Of a stretch of DNA of 53,832 nt, positions 25,807 to 33,056 are shown one piece after another; position 1 is the first letter of the stretch, and every line of letters starts with the position of its first letter. The notes beneath the pieces are model-generated. The model was not told the DNA's origin and ran no database searches. It saw only the letters and a list, made by a program, of their open reading frames with translations. Source of the stretch: Candidatus Bathyarchaeota archaeon (lineage in GTDB: Archaea; Thermoproteota; Bathyarchaeia; Bathyarchaeales; Bathycorpusculaceae); contig JALHSQ010000074.1 in NCBI GenBank assembly GCA_022865885.1, positions 1-53,832 of the forward strand, given 5' to 3'. The translations under genes and the position numbers were made by a program.

Positions 25807-27029
25807 TCGGTGCAGGTGAAGACGGCAACTTCAATGCTTGCGTCCTCACGCTGTTCTTGAGTCTTGCCAGTTCCAGTCTGTGTGTCGCTTGGTTCTTCAT
25901 TGATGAGTGCGGCTTCTGCTTCGGCTTTCGCGTGCTCATAGCATTCCAGTGAACAGTAGAATTTCTTGTCGGGAGCGGCGAATGGGCGCGGTGACTGTTC
26001 GCCACAGTGAGCGCAAGGAACCCTTCTGGCTTCTGGATGCGCGATCTCGTGGAGTTCTCGGACTGATGGAACCTTGCCAGTCTCGTTGATCTTGCCTATG
26101 ATTTCTTCGCGTTTCTCTTCGGGAGCTGCTAGAATCTCGCGGGCCTGATGTTCAGTGATTTGGCCACTCTCCAATGTGTCCCGGGACACAATGTTGCTGA
26201 GTTTTGGTTCTAGCATCTGAAGGTGATGTGTAACCCATTCACGGCTTTTTCCGAAAGCGTCAGCGATGTTTATTTGTGCTGGATAGACCTGTGGGTAGGT
26301 GTCCATGAGATATTTGATGACTCTTGCGGTCTCGTAGTCAGTCAAATCCTTCCTAGCTAGGTTCTCCATCATTCTCGCTCGGTCAAACTCTTCATCTGAG
26401 AAATTCTTGACGACAACAGGCACTACACCTAAACCGAGTTTCCTAGCAACCAAAAGGCGTCTTTCACCTGCTCCGACTTCAACATAGCCAAGTTGCGAAG
26501 CTGGCCTGCAGACGAGCGGTTCAAGAATGATACACGGTTCACCTGATGCCACCGTATCAACGATTTGCGTCTTCAGCTCTTCCAAGTCTGCTTCGATGTC
26601 AAGTCGCAAGGTGAATCGTGGCGAGAGAATGCTGGCTACGGGAAATGATTGATAGAAGCCCGGCTTGATCGTTATCGGTAGGGCACCTAATGATTCTTTT
26701 GGCAGTGCATTGCCAACCTTTTTAAGTTCAGGTTGAGAGTCGATTCCATGTTCCAGCGGCTTCTTGGCGAGCGGTCCGGGGATTCTGAAGCACTTCTCAT
26801 TCTTAGCGTAGTCGCCTCCGAAGTCGCGGCAGAGAGCACACATAGCCCTAAACGGCAAGTCATCTAGCCACTTCTTGGGCTGAAGCTTCGCGTAGAAGAA
26901 CCCGTCTTTGCCCTCGCCTACCTCGAACCATTCTGCTATGGCACCTTCTTTGAAGTCTAATGTTTGGGCAATCTTCACTGCAAACTCAGTTGCAATCTTC
27001 AAACTGCTCAACTCAATCTGAGCCTCCAT
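25716..27029 (-). CDS. ParB-like CTPase/DNA-binding protein with C-terminal zinc-ribbon-like region
   Basis: 437 aa. An N-terminal domain (about 1-125) with CALC and CFRIPG is not recognised. The ParB/Spo0J core follows: GERRLLVARKLG and MENLARKDLTDYETARVI contain the GxxR and ENxxR motifs that bind CTP in ParB proteins. Then comes an HTH, NIADAFGKSREWVTHHLQML. The C-terminus has paired cysteines CAHC and CSLEC and then CTEC, likely zinc-binding. Canonical ParB works with ParA in segregation, but no ParA is present, so a role in replication-site binding, plasmid maintenance or transcription is open. It overlaps the preceding 570-aa gene by 17 bases. Confidence 0.8.
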   Translation of the reverse strand: MEAQIELSSLKIATEFAVKIAQTLDFKEGAIAEWFEVGEGKDGFFYAKLQPKKWLDDLPFRAMCALCRDFGGDYAKNEKCFRIPGPLAKKPLEHGIDSQPELKKVGNALPKESLGALPITIKPGFYQSFPVASILSPRFTLRLDIEADLEELKTQIVDTVASGEPCIILEPLVCRPASQLGYVEVGAGERRLLVARKLGLGVVPVVVKNFSDEEFDRARMMENLARKDLTDYETARVIKYLMDTYPQVYPAQINIADAFGKSREWVTHHLQMLEPKLSNIVSRDTLESGQITEHQAREILAAPEEKREEIIGKINETGKVPSVRELHEIAHPEARRVPCAHCGEQSPRPFAAPDKKFYCSLECYEHAKAEAEAALINEEPSDTQTGTGKTQEQREDASIEVAVFTCTECKQSLSILHLPSGRHKLQSTAETSRSGED

Positions 27030-28725
27030 CCTGTTCAGCAGGCTTTGAATCCATCTTCACAATAACGCGTGGCCTCGGCTTGCCCTTGATTGTTGAGCCT
27101 ACGCCTCTGAGAACGCGCACATCACTCATCAAGCTGCGAACCGTTTTATGAGTCAAGCCAGCTTTCTCCTCTAGGATGCGCTGGATCTGCTCGTCAGTGC
27201 TTCCACGGCTGATTAGCTCGGTGAGTGCAGGCCTGTATGATAGTCTCTGCTGCAGGAGCTGCTCGTAGGCCGTGTCCATCCCGGTTTTCTCGTTGTAATC
27301 CTTTTCGTCAGCCTTCAACCACTCATTCAAAGCTCGCTCATCATTTTCTGTCAGGTGAAACACCGTCATGTGGCTCATCTCACCGTGCCCATTGATGTAG
27401 CCGTCATTCTTGCCTTCAAACGGGAGAAAGCAGAAGCGTTCAGAAGCGTGTCTGCTCGCGTAGTAGCTGTATCTGGCTTCTTTGAGCATGAACATGCACA
27501 TTGCGTAGTGGCTGCTCAGGCTCATCCAGCCTTCATCTTCAAGCCTAGCCAACGGTCCCCTGAAGCCCATCGCAGGGTTCGGCTCGCCGCTGTTGTCGTG
27601 CCCGTAGGTTCTGCCCATGCGTGTGACTGTGCCTTCAGGAAAGTGTTGGGTTCTGTTTCCGCGCAGAGCATCTGCTTGTTGGTCAACTGATAACTGTATG
27701 CATTTTCCGACTAGAGCGCTGAACAAGTATCCTCTTGGGCACTGCCCCTTGCTGTCAGGGTCTACGCCCTTCAAGATCTGGTCCGGGTTCGCCATCCCAG
27801 ACAGCTCACCTTCACGCGTCTGATTGGCCTTCTGCACCTGCATCTCAAGCTGCCGCAGGCTTTCCTTCTGCCTGATGCGCGCCTGAACGGTCACATCTGA
27901 TACTCTGCTGCCTCCTGGCATCTGTTCAGTGTCAATGTTTCTGTCGCTAGTTTCGATTCCAGCATTGCCCATAGCGCGATTAGGCGTCGAATCGTTGTCT
28001 GGGTGCTTGCGGTCACTGCCTCCTTGGTCAAGAGCGACCTCTGTGCCTTCTGGAGTGAACTGTTTTCTGGAAGTGCCAGCGCGTGCTTTCCGCAGGTCGC
28101 TGTCTGCTCTGTTTCCTCCTGCCGTTATGTCAAAGGCTGTTGACGCTGTTCCATCGTCTATTGACACGCATCCGCCTAGTCTGGCGCTCCACATCATACC
28201 TCTAGGGCATTGTCCGTTATCGTCAGGCTGAACCACCTGCACTGTTTGGTCAGGGTTTGCCAAGCCGCTCAACTCGCCCTCACGCAACCGAGCATCCCTC
28301 GGCACAGGATAATTCTTCTGAAGGTACGCATAGGCTCGGTTGACTTCCTGAAGGGCTTCAGTATGCTCGAGGGTGCCGATGCTTTCACTGATATCCTGTC
28401 TCAGCGTATTCAGTTGCCCCGGGCTGTTTTGTTCATACCCTCGCACGCGAATTTGCCAAGTTTTCGGGGGAACCTCAAGCTCCTTGAATCTCTCGGCAAG
28501 GTAAGCGGCAACCTGCAGTCCCGTGGCAGTGATGGTTTCTCCGTTGAAGGTTTCAGGCACTTCAACGCGTATGCCCTGCTTTGCCAGTCCACGATCTCTC
28601 AAGGCGCTGAGCAGGACGACTTTGGTTAAGAGTTCCCTGTGATCCTTCTCCGTGAAGGGCTTGCTTCTGATCTTGACGAGCAGGCTGTCCCCGCTCTCGA
28701 AATTTGGTATCTTTATTGTTGGCAT
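27013..28725 (-). CDS. 570-aa element protein with a duplicated Cys-containing module
   Basis: Not recognised. The N-terminal 130 residues look globular (MPTIKIPNFESGDSLLVKI). Two copies of a module follow, at about 148-257 and 304-390: REGELSG-x-ANPDQ, then GQCPRG with SA and a second cysteine about 13 residues on, then PEGT, and DN plus PN-x-AMG. The pair of cysteines in each copy could make a disulfide or bind metal. The region 390-500 is rich in Tyr, His and Phe and the C-terminal 70 residues are basic (GKPRPRVIVKMDSK). It is the largest protein of the element. Structural, conjugative or DNA-processing roles are all possible. It starts one base after the stop of the preceding gene. Confidence 0.7.
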   Translation of the reverse strand: MPTIKIPNFESGDSLLVKIRSKPFTEKDHRELLTKVVLLSALRDRGLAKQGIRVEVPETFNGETITATGLQVAAYLAERFKELEVPPKTWQIRVRGYEQNSPGQLNTLRQDISESIGTLEHTEALQEVNRAYAYLQKNYPVPRDARLREGELSGLANPDQTVQVVQPDDNGQCPRGMMWSARLGGCVSIDDGTASTAFDITAGGNRADSDLRKARAGTSRKQFTPEGTEVALDQGGSDRKHPDNDSTPNRAMGNAGIETSDRNIDTEQMPGGSRVSDVTVQARIRQKESLRQLEMQVQKANQTREGELSGMANPDQILKGVDPDSKGQCPRGYLFSALVGKCIQLSVDQQADALRGNRTQHFPEGTVTRMGRTYGHDNSGEPNPAMGFRGPLARLEDEGWMSLSSHYAMCMFMLKEARYSYYASRHASERFCFLPFEGKNDGYINGHGEMSHMTVFHLTENDERALNEWLKADEKDYNEKTGMDTAYEQLLQQRLSYRPALTELISRGSTDEQIQRILEEKAGLTHKTVRSLMSDVRVLRGVGSTIKGKPRPRVIVKMDSKPAEQDGGSD

Positions 28726-28726
28726 C

Positions 28727-29188
28727 TTAGTTTGCTCCTAATCTTTTCTGTATGAAACCGTGATTTCTGATTACTAGGTGAGCGTGCGGGTTCACCGGCA
28801 TCCGTCTATGATCGTCCCGCTCGCAGAAGCGAAGGTCAACGATGATCTGGTCAGGAGGACTCCACAACTCAACATCAACTTGACATCTGCCGCATCTGCG
28901 CACGCGCCAAGCAGGACAAGTTGACAAGGTCAAATCGTGAAAAGGGCTTCTTTTCCAAATCGCATAATCTTTCTGGTGACTTCTTGGGAAGTCAGGGTCA
29001 AGCCAAACATCCAATCGTGAACCATCATCGAAAGTGACAACACAGACCCTTTGACCAGTCGACGCCCTGCCAAACTCTACAAGCTGAGGAATGACAAGCT
29101 CACCGTTAACTTCAACAATCGCGCTAGGCCAGCAAATATGCGGAAAATCCAGATAGTTCCACTCAAGCTGCTGAAGCTGTTGTGTCAT
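28727..29188 (-). CDS. Uncharacterised element protein, 153 aa
   Basis: Not recognised. It has a beta-rich core (RVCVVTFDDGSRLDVWLDPDF), a cysteine cluster CPAWRVRRCGRC, and a C-terminal His-rich segment (RRMPVNPHAHLVIRNHGF). The pattern could suit metal binding. Its start overlaps the preceding stop as ATGA. Homologues elsewhere cannot be judged from sequence alone. Confidence 0.6.
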   Translation of the reverse strand: MTQQLQQLEWNYLDFPHICWPSAIVEVNGELVIPQLVEFGRASTGQRVCVVTFDDGSRLDVWLDPDFPRSHQKDYAIWKRSPFHDLTLSTCPAWRVRRCGRCQVDVELWSPPDQIIVDLRFCERDDHRRMPVNPHAHLVIRNHGFIQKRLGAN

Positions 29189-29670
29189 GTCTGAGTCGCA
29201 CCGTCCTGAGTTTCCTGTTTTGCAAGCGTGTTGTCGGCAGCAAATAGGTCCAAGACCATTTGCGCGTTAGACAATTTGTCCTTGAACTCTTTGGCCTTAT
29301 TCGCCCAGTGGAGACGGCTTTTCGTAGGAACGGTAGACCATTGCTTGATGACATTAGAAAGATCAGCATCAAGCTTTCTGAGGAGAGTCTGCTCTTGGGC
29401 AGCCTCTGTAGTTCGTGGTTTAGCTCGTTCTGTAACTATGGAACAGGGCAGTTTCTGCGAGTAGCGTTCCTTCAAAGCTTCATACACTTCCTTGTCGAGG
29501 CACCCAGACGCGTAGAAGCCTTCAGTCAACGCAAGCAAGCCCGCGTAACTCCTGCCGAGCCTTCGATTCGACTGAAGCTGCGCCAATGCCAGTTGCAATT
29601 CTCCTGGCATGTACAAGAGCAACCCATTCTCCTTTGAAAAACGGTTTCCGCTTGATTGTGTGCCAACCAT
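29185..29670 (-). CDS. Uncharacterised helical element protein, 161 aa
   Basis: Not recognised. It is soluble and mainly helical (LQLALAQLQSNRRLGRSYAGL; LSNVIKQWSTVPTKSRLHWANKAK), without cysteine motifs or membrane segments. GGTGA lies a few bases before the ATG, at the end of a 32-aa reading frame. It overlaps the next gene by four bases. Confidence 0.6.
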   Translation of the reverse strand: MVGTQSSGNRFSKENGLLLYMPGELQLALAQLQSNRRLGRSYAGLLALTEGFYASGCLDKEVYEALKERYSQKLPCSIVTERAKPRTTEAAQEQTLLRKLDADLSNVIKQWSTVPTKSRLHWANKAKEFKDKLSNAQMVLDLFAADNTLAKQETQDGATQT

Positions 29671-29672
29671 GC

Positions 29673-29771
29673 CTAGTCACCTTTCAACAGTTTCCTAAGG
29701 TCCAGCAAAACGACTTTCGTGTCAGCAATGATTCCGGCGAGTTCAGCTTTGTCGTTATCTCTTTGAGACAT
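29673..29771 (-). CDS. Small 32-aa leader protein of the element operon
   Basis: ATG 29771 to TAG 29673: begins MSQRDNDKAELAGIIADTK and ends KLLKGD. It reads as one amphipathic helix. It stops two bases before the 161-aa gene and carries that gene's ribosome site. An A-rich TATA-like element (GAAAAAATAGG, about 29803-29813) lies roughly 35-40 bases upstream, so this would be the first frame of the long operon, on a nearly leaderless message. Confidence 0.45.
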   Translation of the reverse strand: MSQRDNDKAELAGIIADTKVVLLDLRKLLKGD

Positions 29772-30077
29772 TTTTAATCAAAACAACAGTCCTCAGTCGA
29801 CCTATTTTTTCTCTAATCGCAATAGAGTGCAGAAGCTGATTCTACTGCGTGTGCGACTTTGAAAAATCGAGTGAATAGTCATTATCACTTAAGTAAGTAA
29901 GTACTGTACACACACCAAACAACAAACAAAAACACCAAACAACAAACAGCAGCGCACACAAGACAACGGTTCATTGAAAGAAGAACAACTGATTCACAAG
30001 GAAGCCAAACTCGGAAGCGGCAACTAGGCTGTCCTATTGGAAGTTAAGAAAAACCGTTCCGGCTACAGACTGGAGGG
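29772..30077. promoter_or_regulatory. AT-rich element control region with direct repeats
   Basis: A gene-free stretch of about 300 bases. ACACCAAACAACAAAC occurs at 29912-29927 and again at 29932-29947, exactly 20 bases apart, next to AAGTAAGTAAGTA (29890-29902). These lie between the long operon and the ribbon-helix-helix unit. Iteron-like spacing makes it a candidate origin, partition site or operator for the ParB-like or ribbon-helix-helix protein. The repeats are seen; the role is inferred. Confidence 0.45.
29912..29947. repeat. 16-bp direct repeat pair, 20-bp period
   Basis: Two identical copies of ACACCAAACAACAAAC start 20 bases apart, which is close to two helical turns, so proteins bound to each would sit on the same face. 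They lie about 140 bases upstream of the long element operon. Confidence 0.75.
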
Positions 30078-30230
30078 TCACTTCTTTGTTTCCAGTTCCT
30101 TGAAAGTTGGACACTTCTTGTAGTCTCCAGCGTACCCTGAGCGACCGCAAAAACCCCAACCTCCGCACTTGCGAAGCTCAGTCAACCCCGAAACAACGCT
30201 ACTATTAGGACACACTTGAACTTCAGTCAT
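30078..30230 (-). CDS. Cysteine-rich 50-aa element protein
   Basis: Begins MTEVQVCPNSSVV, then RKCGGWGFCGRSGY and DYKKCPTFKEL, ending in KK. Four cysteines (7, 22, 28, 40) and glycine/aromatic residues suggest a small zinc-bound or disulfide-knotted fold. Its ATG follows directly after the TAG of the ribbon-helix-helix gene, so the two are cotranscribed and probably coupled. No family recognised. Confidence 0.5.
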   Translation of the reverse strand: MTEVQVCPNSSVVSGLTELRKCGGWGFCGRSGYAGDYKKCPTFKELETKK

Positions 30231-30500
30231 CTAAACATGACCTCCCTGGGAGTCAGCCTCGCGTTTCACCATTTGATTCCTGAATTTCAGGAAATGTGGA
30301 TTTCGATCATAGCCTCTGAGCTTCTCGGTCATCCAGTCTCGCACGAGCGTGGATGAACCGTTTTTCCTTTCGTACAAAGTGATCAACTCTAGGTCTTTCC
30401 GCATCCCCCAGTCAATCCGTATGGTCATTTTAATGGGGAAACGCTGTTTCTCCACAACATCCTCAGAAGCCCTAGAAGGTAAGGATTTTGGCTCTTTCAT
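30231..30500 (-). CDS. Ribbon-helix-helix DNA-binding protein
   Basis: 89 aa. After a polar N-terminus the core reads as strand (IKMTIRIDW), helix 1 (MRKDLELITLYERKN) and helix 2 (SSTLVRDWMTEKLRGY), the order of CopG/Arc-type proteins with the GSS turn. Likely a dimeric repressor or partition regulator of the element, which could act on the repeats between 29772 and 30077. The next gene starts at once after its stop. Confidence 0.65.
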   Translation of the reverse strand: MKEPKSLPSRASEDVVEKQRFPIKMTIRIDWGMRKDLELITLYERKNGSSTLVRDWMTEKLRGYDRNPHFLKFRNQMVKREADSQGGHV

Positions 30501-30524
30501 TCAAGTCTGCCTCTAGGATGTCAA

Positions 30525-30612
30525 GCGCCAGTCCCTACCTAAAAAGAAACATAGCAATAGACTGCAAACGACAGACACGCGAATGACTCGAACTTCTAAC
30601 GCGCCAGTCCCT
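30525..30612. repeat. 12-bp direct repeats upstream of the RHH gene
   Basis: GCGCCAGTCCCT occurs at 30525-30536 and 30601-30612, 76 bases apart, in the 127-base gap between the 224-aa gene and the ribbon-helix-helix gene. The copies flank what should be the promoter of the latter, so they could be operator half-sites. Confidence 0.5.
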
Positions 30613-30627
30613 GATGGCCTGACGAGC

Positions 30628-31302
30628 TTAGGCCATAGCAACCTCTGTTTCAAAAGGTATGGAGCATGTTTTGAACTTGATAGTCAACCTACCCTTTTCT
30701 TCAATGGGCAGCGCACACATTCCAACAGGATCATCCGTACATATTGCATGATCATCCGTAAAGTATTTCTGATCCTCAAAAGGTGACCGCTTGATTGGGT
30801 TAGTTTTGAAGGCTTCAGCAAGTTCCGCGTTGACCTCTGACAATCTGATGATGCGTCTCTTGAAAGCTTTTTGAAACTCTTTTTTCGCCTTTTCTCGGTC
30901 CTTTGGCTTCAGCTTATCTAAGGCACTATAACGGGACCTTTCCTTTTCATTCTCCGAAATGATTATATTATTGACCTGAACGCCGTCATGCACAATTTCC
31001 CACAACCGAGCCATCCTGTACTGCATTGTCTTCATTGCTTCAGGATCTGCGGCATGCTTAATCATAGTTTGCTCTTTGCTCAACTTACACAGATTCTCAG
31101 CTTCTTGGATCCTTTTGTTGAGCCGGCTTTGCATGCCGTTTTCTATTTGATTTCTGCGTTTCAGCACCTTTGTCTTGTCCATCATGTCTAGTTGCCGCTC
31201 ATTTTCTGATGAATACTTCTGGTTGAGGTAGTAATATTTTACAGCTTCATCCAAGCACTCCTCGCGATTCTGTAAAAATCTACGCCAATGAACCTTCGGC
31301 AT
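30628..31302 (-). CDS. Uncharacterised 224-aa element protein, charged and helical
   Basis: Not recognised. AGGAGG lies 8-13 bases before the ATG, one of the best ribosome sites in the window. The first 160 residues are highly charged helices (DKLKPKDREKAKKEFQKAFKRR), likely coiled coil. The last 50 include CTDDPVGMCALPIEEKG and a beta pair (RLTIKFKTCSIPFETEVAMA). Third gene of the integrase unit. Confidence 0.6.
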   Translation of the reverse strand: MPKVHWRRFLQNREECLDEAVKYYYLNQKYSSENERQLDMMDKTKVLKRRNQIENGMQSRLNKRIQEAENLCKLSKEQTMIKHAADPEAMKTMQYRMARLWEIVHDGVQVNNIIISENEKERSRYSALDKLKPKDREKAKKEFQKAFKRRIIRLSEVNAELAEAFKTNPIKRSPFEDQKYFTDDHAICTDDPVGMCALPIEEKGRLTIKFKTCSIPFETEVAMA

Positions 31303-31303
31303 T

Positions 31304-31435
31304 CTAGCTCGTTCCTCCTAGTCGCTTTTCCAATTTCTGAACTCGAATGAGCAGCTTCTTTTGCAGGTTACTTCTCCCGTGTTCATTCAAGTATTTCTCA
31401 GGATCTTGCAAATACTCAGTCAAAGTGAACCTCAT
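31304..31435 (-). CDS. Small 43-aa protein after the integrase
   Basis: ATG 31435 shares a base with the integrase TGA, and its TAG lies one base before the ATG of the 224-aa gene. It starts MRFTLTEYLQDPEKYL and ends with a basic amphipathic helix (QKKLLIRVQKLEKRL), resembling the coiled-coil tail of the integrase. Possibly an accessory factor; overlaps support that it is translated. Confidence 0.45.
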   Translation of the reverse strand: MRFTLTEYLQDPEKYLNEHGRSNLQKKLLIRVQKLEKRLGGTS

Positions 31436-32469
31436 CAAGTCACACTCCCCAACCTTTGTTCGAGTTCCTCAACCCGTTTCAGAAGTGCCTCAACAGCGTT
31501 TGCCTTCCTCCGTGTTTCTTCATCAATGACCCGCACAATCTTCTCTGGCTTGATGTTGAGGTAGTCCGCGTATGCCTTAGGATACCGTTCACTGATCTCC
31601 AACTCCAAAGTCGTCAAGTAAGTGCTGTCTTGAACTGGAATCGCCTTGCCCACTAGAAACTTGATTTGAAACTCGTTCCACCCTGCACGACTGAGTCCGC
31701 TCATTACCCAAGCGCGTATCCTGTGAACATGAATCCTTCCCGTAACCGTCAAGCCCGCATCTTCAGCTAATCGACGCAGCATCTTGTTGCTTCCTTCAGC
31801 CGTCAAGTCGAAAACATTTGACACTGGCAGATCAGCAGTTTTCTTGTCCATCTTCCTTTTCCTAGACTGCTTGCCGCTGCTTTCCTTGAGCCACTTGCCG
31901 AGCCACTCAATCGCAAGCGGGTTCAAGACTCCTAGACGGGGCACACCAGTCTTCTTTCTGATTCCTCGCCAGTAGATGAACTTCTGCCCTTCTGCCCTAG
32001 CCCTGGCCAATAAAGTTTCAATCTGTTCGCGTGTGAGTTCTAGGACGGCGCTGATTTCCCAGCCGAGACTCACCATCAAGCTTAGAAGCGCCTTATCCCT
32101 TGTGCATGCCACATCGAACATTCGTGAAAGGTCGCCGTTACTAAAATTGTGACTGTCAAGGTCAGGCGTCATGCGTGGCCTTTCGCCTCGCCTGAAAGAG
32201 ACCGGCTTTTCAAGGTAAAGCAGGAAAGCGTTAACGCTGTTGACGACTGCGTTGGTAGTGTTCGACTTCTGCGCCGAGTTTTGACTGATATACTGCAAGA
32301 GCAGGTGCCGCAGCTCCTTTCCGTTGAGAGCCAAGAAGTCCTCGATTGATCCTGTGTACCAGTTGAAGAACCGTTTGATTCTGGATTCGTATGTTCTGCG
32401 CGTGCTTGGCCTGCGGCATTCCTCTAGCCAACGCGCTATTTCTTGGTGTTGTAGGACTTCGATCCTCAT
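31435..32469 (-). CDS. Divergent archaeal tyrosine recombinase (integrase)
   Basis: 344 aa. The N-terminal core-binding domain (about 1-105) has RPSTRRTYESRIKRFFNWYT. The catalytic domain retains a KTG lysine in the beta hairpin (RKKTGVPRLG), the HxxR motif HRIR (in HVHRIRAWVMSGLSRAGW) and a nucleophile tyrosine in VQDSTYL. The first catalytic arginine appears replaced: the box normally reading GxRxSE is GWEISAVLEL, and the histidine of box III is a lysine (LVGKAIP). The C-terminus is a coiled coil (ETRRKANAVEALLKRVEELE). Such substitutions are known to me in some archaeal element integrases, so it may still be active. It lies at the right edge of the element. Confidence 0.88.
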   Translation of the reverse strand: MRIEVLQHQEIARWLEECRRPSTRRTYESRIKRFFNWYTGSIEDFLALNGKELRHLLLQYISQNSAQKSNTTNAVVNSVNAFLLYLEKPVSFRRGERPRMTPDLDSHNFSNGDLSRMFDVACTRDKALLSLMVSLGWEISAVLELTREQIETLLARARAEGQKFIYWRGIRKKTGVPRLGVLNPLAIEWLGKWLKESSGKQSRKRKMDKKTADLPVSNVFDLTAEGSNKMLRRLAEDAGLTVTGRIHVHRIRAWVMSGLSRAGWNEFQIKFLVGKAIPVQDSTYLTTLELEISERYPKAYADYLNIKPEKIVRVIDEETRRKANAVEALLKRVEELEQRLGSVT

Positions 32470-32770
32470 TTTTGGTCAAGTAATAGTAAGGAGTTTCCAT
32501 TATATATGGTTTGTGATAAACGAACTCAAAGGCGATTAATGTATCGATAAAAAGGTTTTCCAACCGTACTTGATGTAGCCATGTGTCGTGGCATGTATTT
32601 GTAGTGTGTAGGTTGGCTTTTGCGCAATGTCTTCCACGTATTATTGTGCCTAGGCCATCATGAATATGCACACACACGTATGAATAAGTTTAATACGGGG
32701 TTGTGAATTATGGGAGGTGTGCAAGAAGAAATGATTTTTGCACTAAATGGTATAGGAGTTGAAATAGCAA
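32470..32770. other. Right flank of the element, no gene supported
   Basis: It contains the integrase promoter and, near 32685-32700, a TATA-like AGTTTAATACG that could drive the zinc-ribbon gene. Stretches with alternating purine-pyrimidine (GCACACACACG) occur near 32664-32676. The right attachment site should be here but I found no partner repeat. Confidence 0.35.
32499..32507 (-). promoter_or_regulatory. TATA box of the integrase unit
   Basis: ATATATAAT on the minus strand, centred 34 bases before the integrase ATG. With normal spacing the message would start about 7 bases before the ATG, so it would be near-leaderless; no ribosome site is seen there, which agrees. Confidence 0.45.
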
Positions 32771-32908
32771 ATGGCCGGAAGAGAGACTTATAAGGCAGTC
32801 TGTGCTGAATGTGGAAAAGAATGTGAACTTCCATTCAAGCCTGATGGAACTAGACCAGTTTACTGCCGAGAGTGTTATTCTAAGCGAAGACCACCGAGGA
32901 GATATTAA
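32771..32908 (+). CDS. CxxC...CxxC small zinc-ribbon protein
   Basis: 45 aa. Begins MAGRETYKAVCAECGKECEL, then PFKPDGTRPVYCRECYSKRR and ends PPRRY. The two cysteine pairs CAEC and CREC lie 17 residues apart, followed by a basic tail. This is the widespread archaeal/bacterial CxxC-x17-CxxC-KR family, which probably binds zinc and nucleic acid. The frame starts at ATG 32771 and is too short to be called by simple length cut-offs. Downstream T-rich sequence would end its transcript. Confidence 0.85.
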   Translation: MAGRETYKAVCAECGKECELPFKPDGTRPVYCRECYSKRRPPRRY

Positions 32909-32940
32909 GCTTACAAGCTAACATCATCCTTTAACATGGA

Positions 32941-32977
32941 TCTTTTTCTTCTTTTTTTCTTTTGTGTTTCTTTTTTG
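32941..32977 (+). terminator. T-rich transcription terminator
   Basis: Successive T runs (TTTTT, TTTTTTT, TTTT, TTTTTT) within 37 bases start 33 bases after the zinc-ribbon stop. Archaeal RNA polymerase stops at such tracts without a hairpin. Confidence 0.6.
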
Positions 32978-33056
32978 TGGTCACGTACCACTAATGATAA
33001 TAAGCAGGAAATATACATTTAAGAGCTTATCTTAATGTAAGGTTGAGAATAGTATA

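Larger units (their letters stand above)
24044..32700. mobile_element. Integrated plasmid or virus-like element
   Basis: All recognisable genes between 24139 and 32469 are on the minus strand and packed with 4-base start-stop overlaps. The right end has a tyrosine integrase pointing inward. The content is a ParB-like protein, ribbon-helix-helix protein, HTH protein, small zinc-finger proteins and several unknowns, with no housekeeping gene. The ends are approximate: I compared the flanks (23.4-24.1 and 32.5-32.8 kb) by eye and found no direct repeat of 9 bases or more, and no tRNA gene. It may be a degraded or minimal element. Confidence 0.7.

Noticed and set aside
31435..32469. Possibility that the integrase belongs to a casposon or CRISPR system
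   Set aside because: It is a tyrosine recombinase, not Cas1, and no CRISPR repeats occur in the window.
24044..32770. Attachment-site direct repeats for the element
   Set aside because: TGCGCA-AATG-like and TGGCAT-like matches between the flanks are only 6-7 bases, which is expected by chance.
32710..32793. 27-aa frame ahead of the zinc-ribbon gene
   Set aside because: It overlaps the zinc-ribbon gene in another frame and is too short to judge; perhaps an upstream frame without function.
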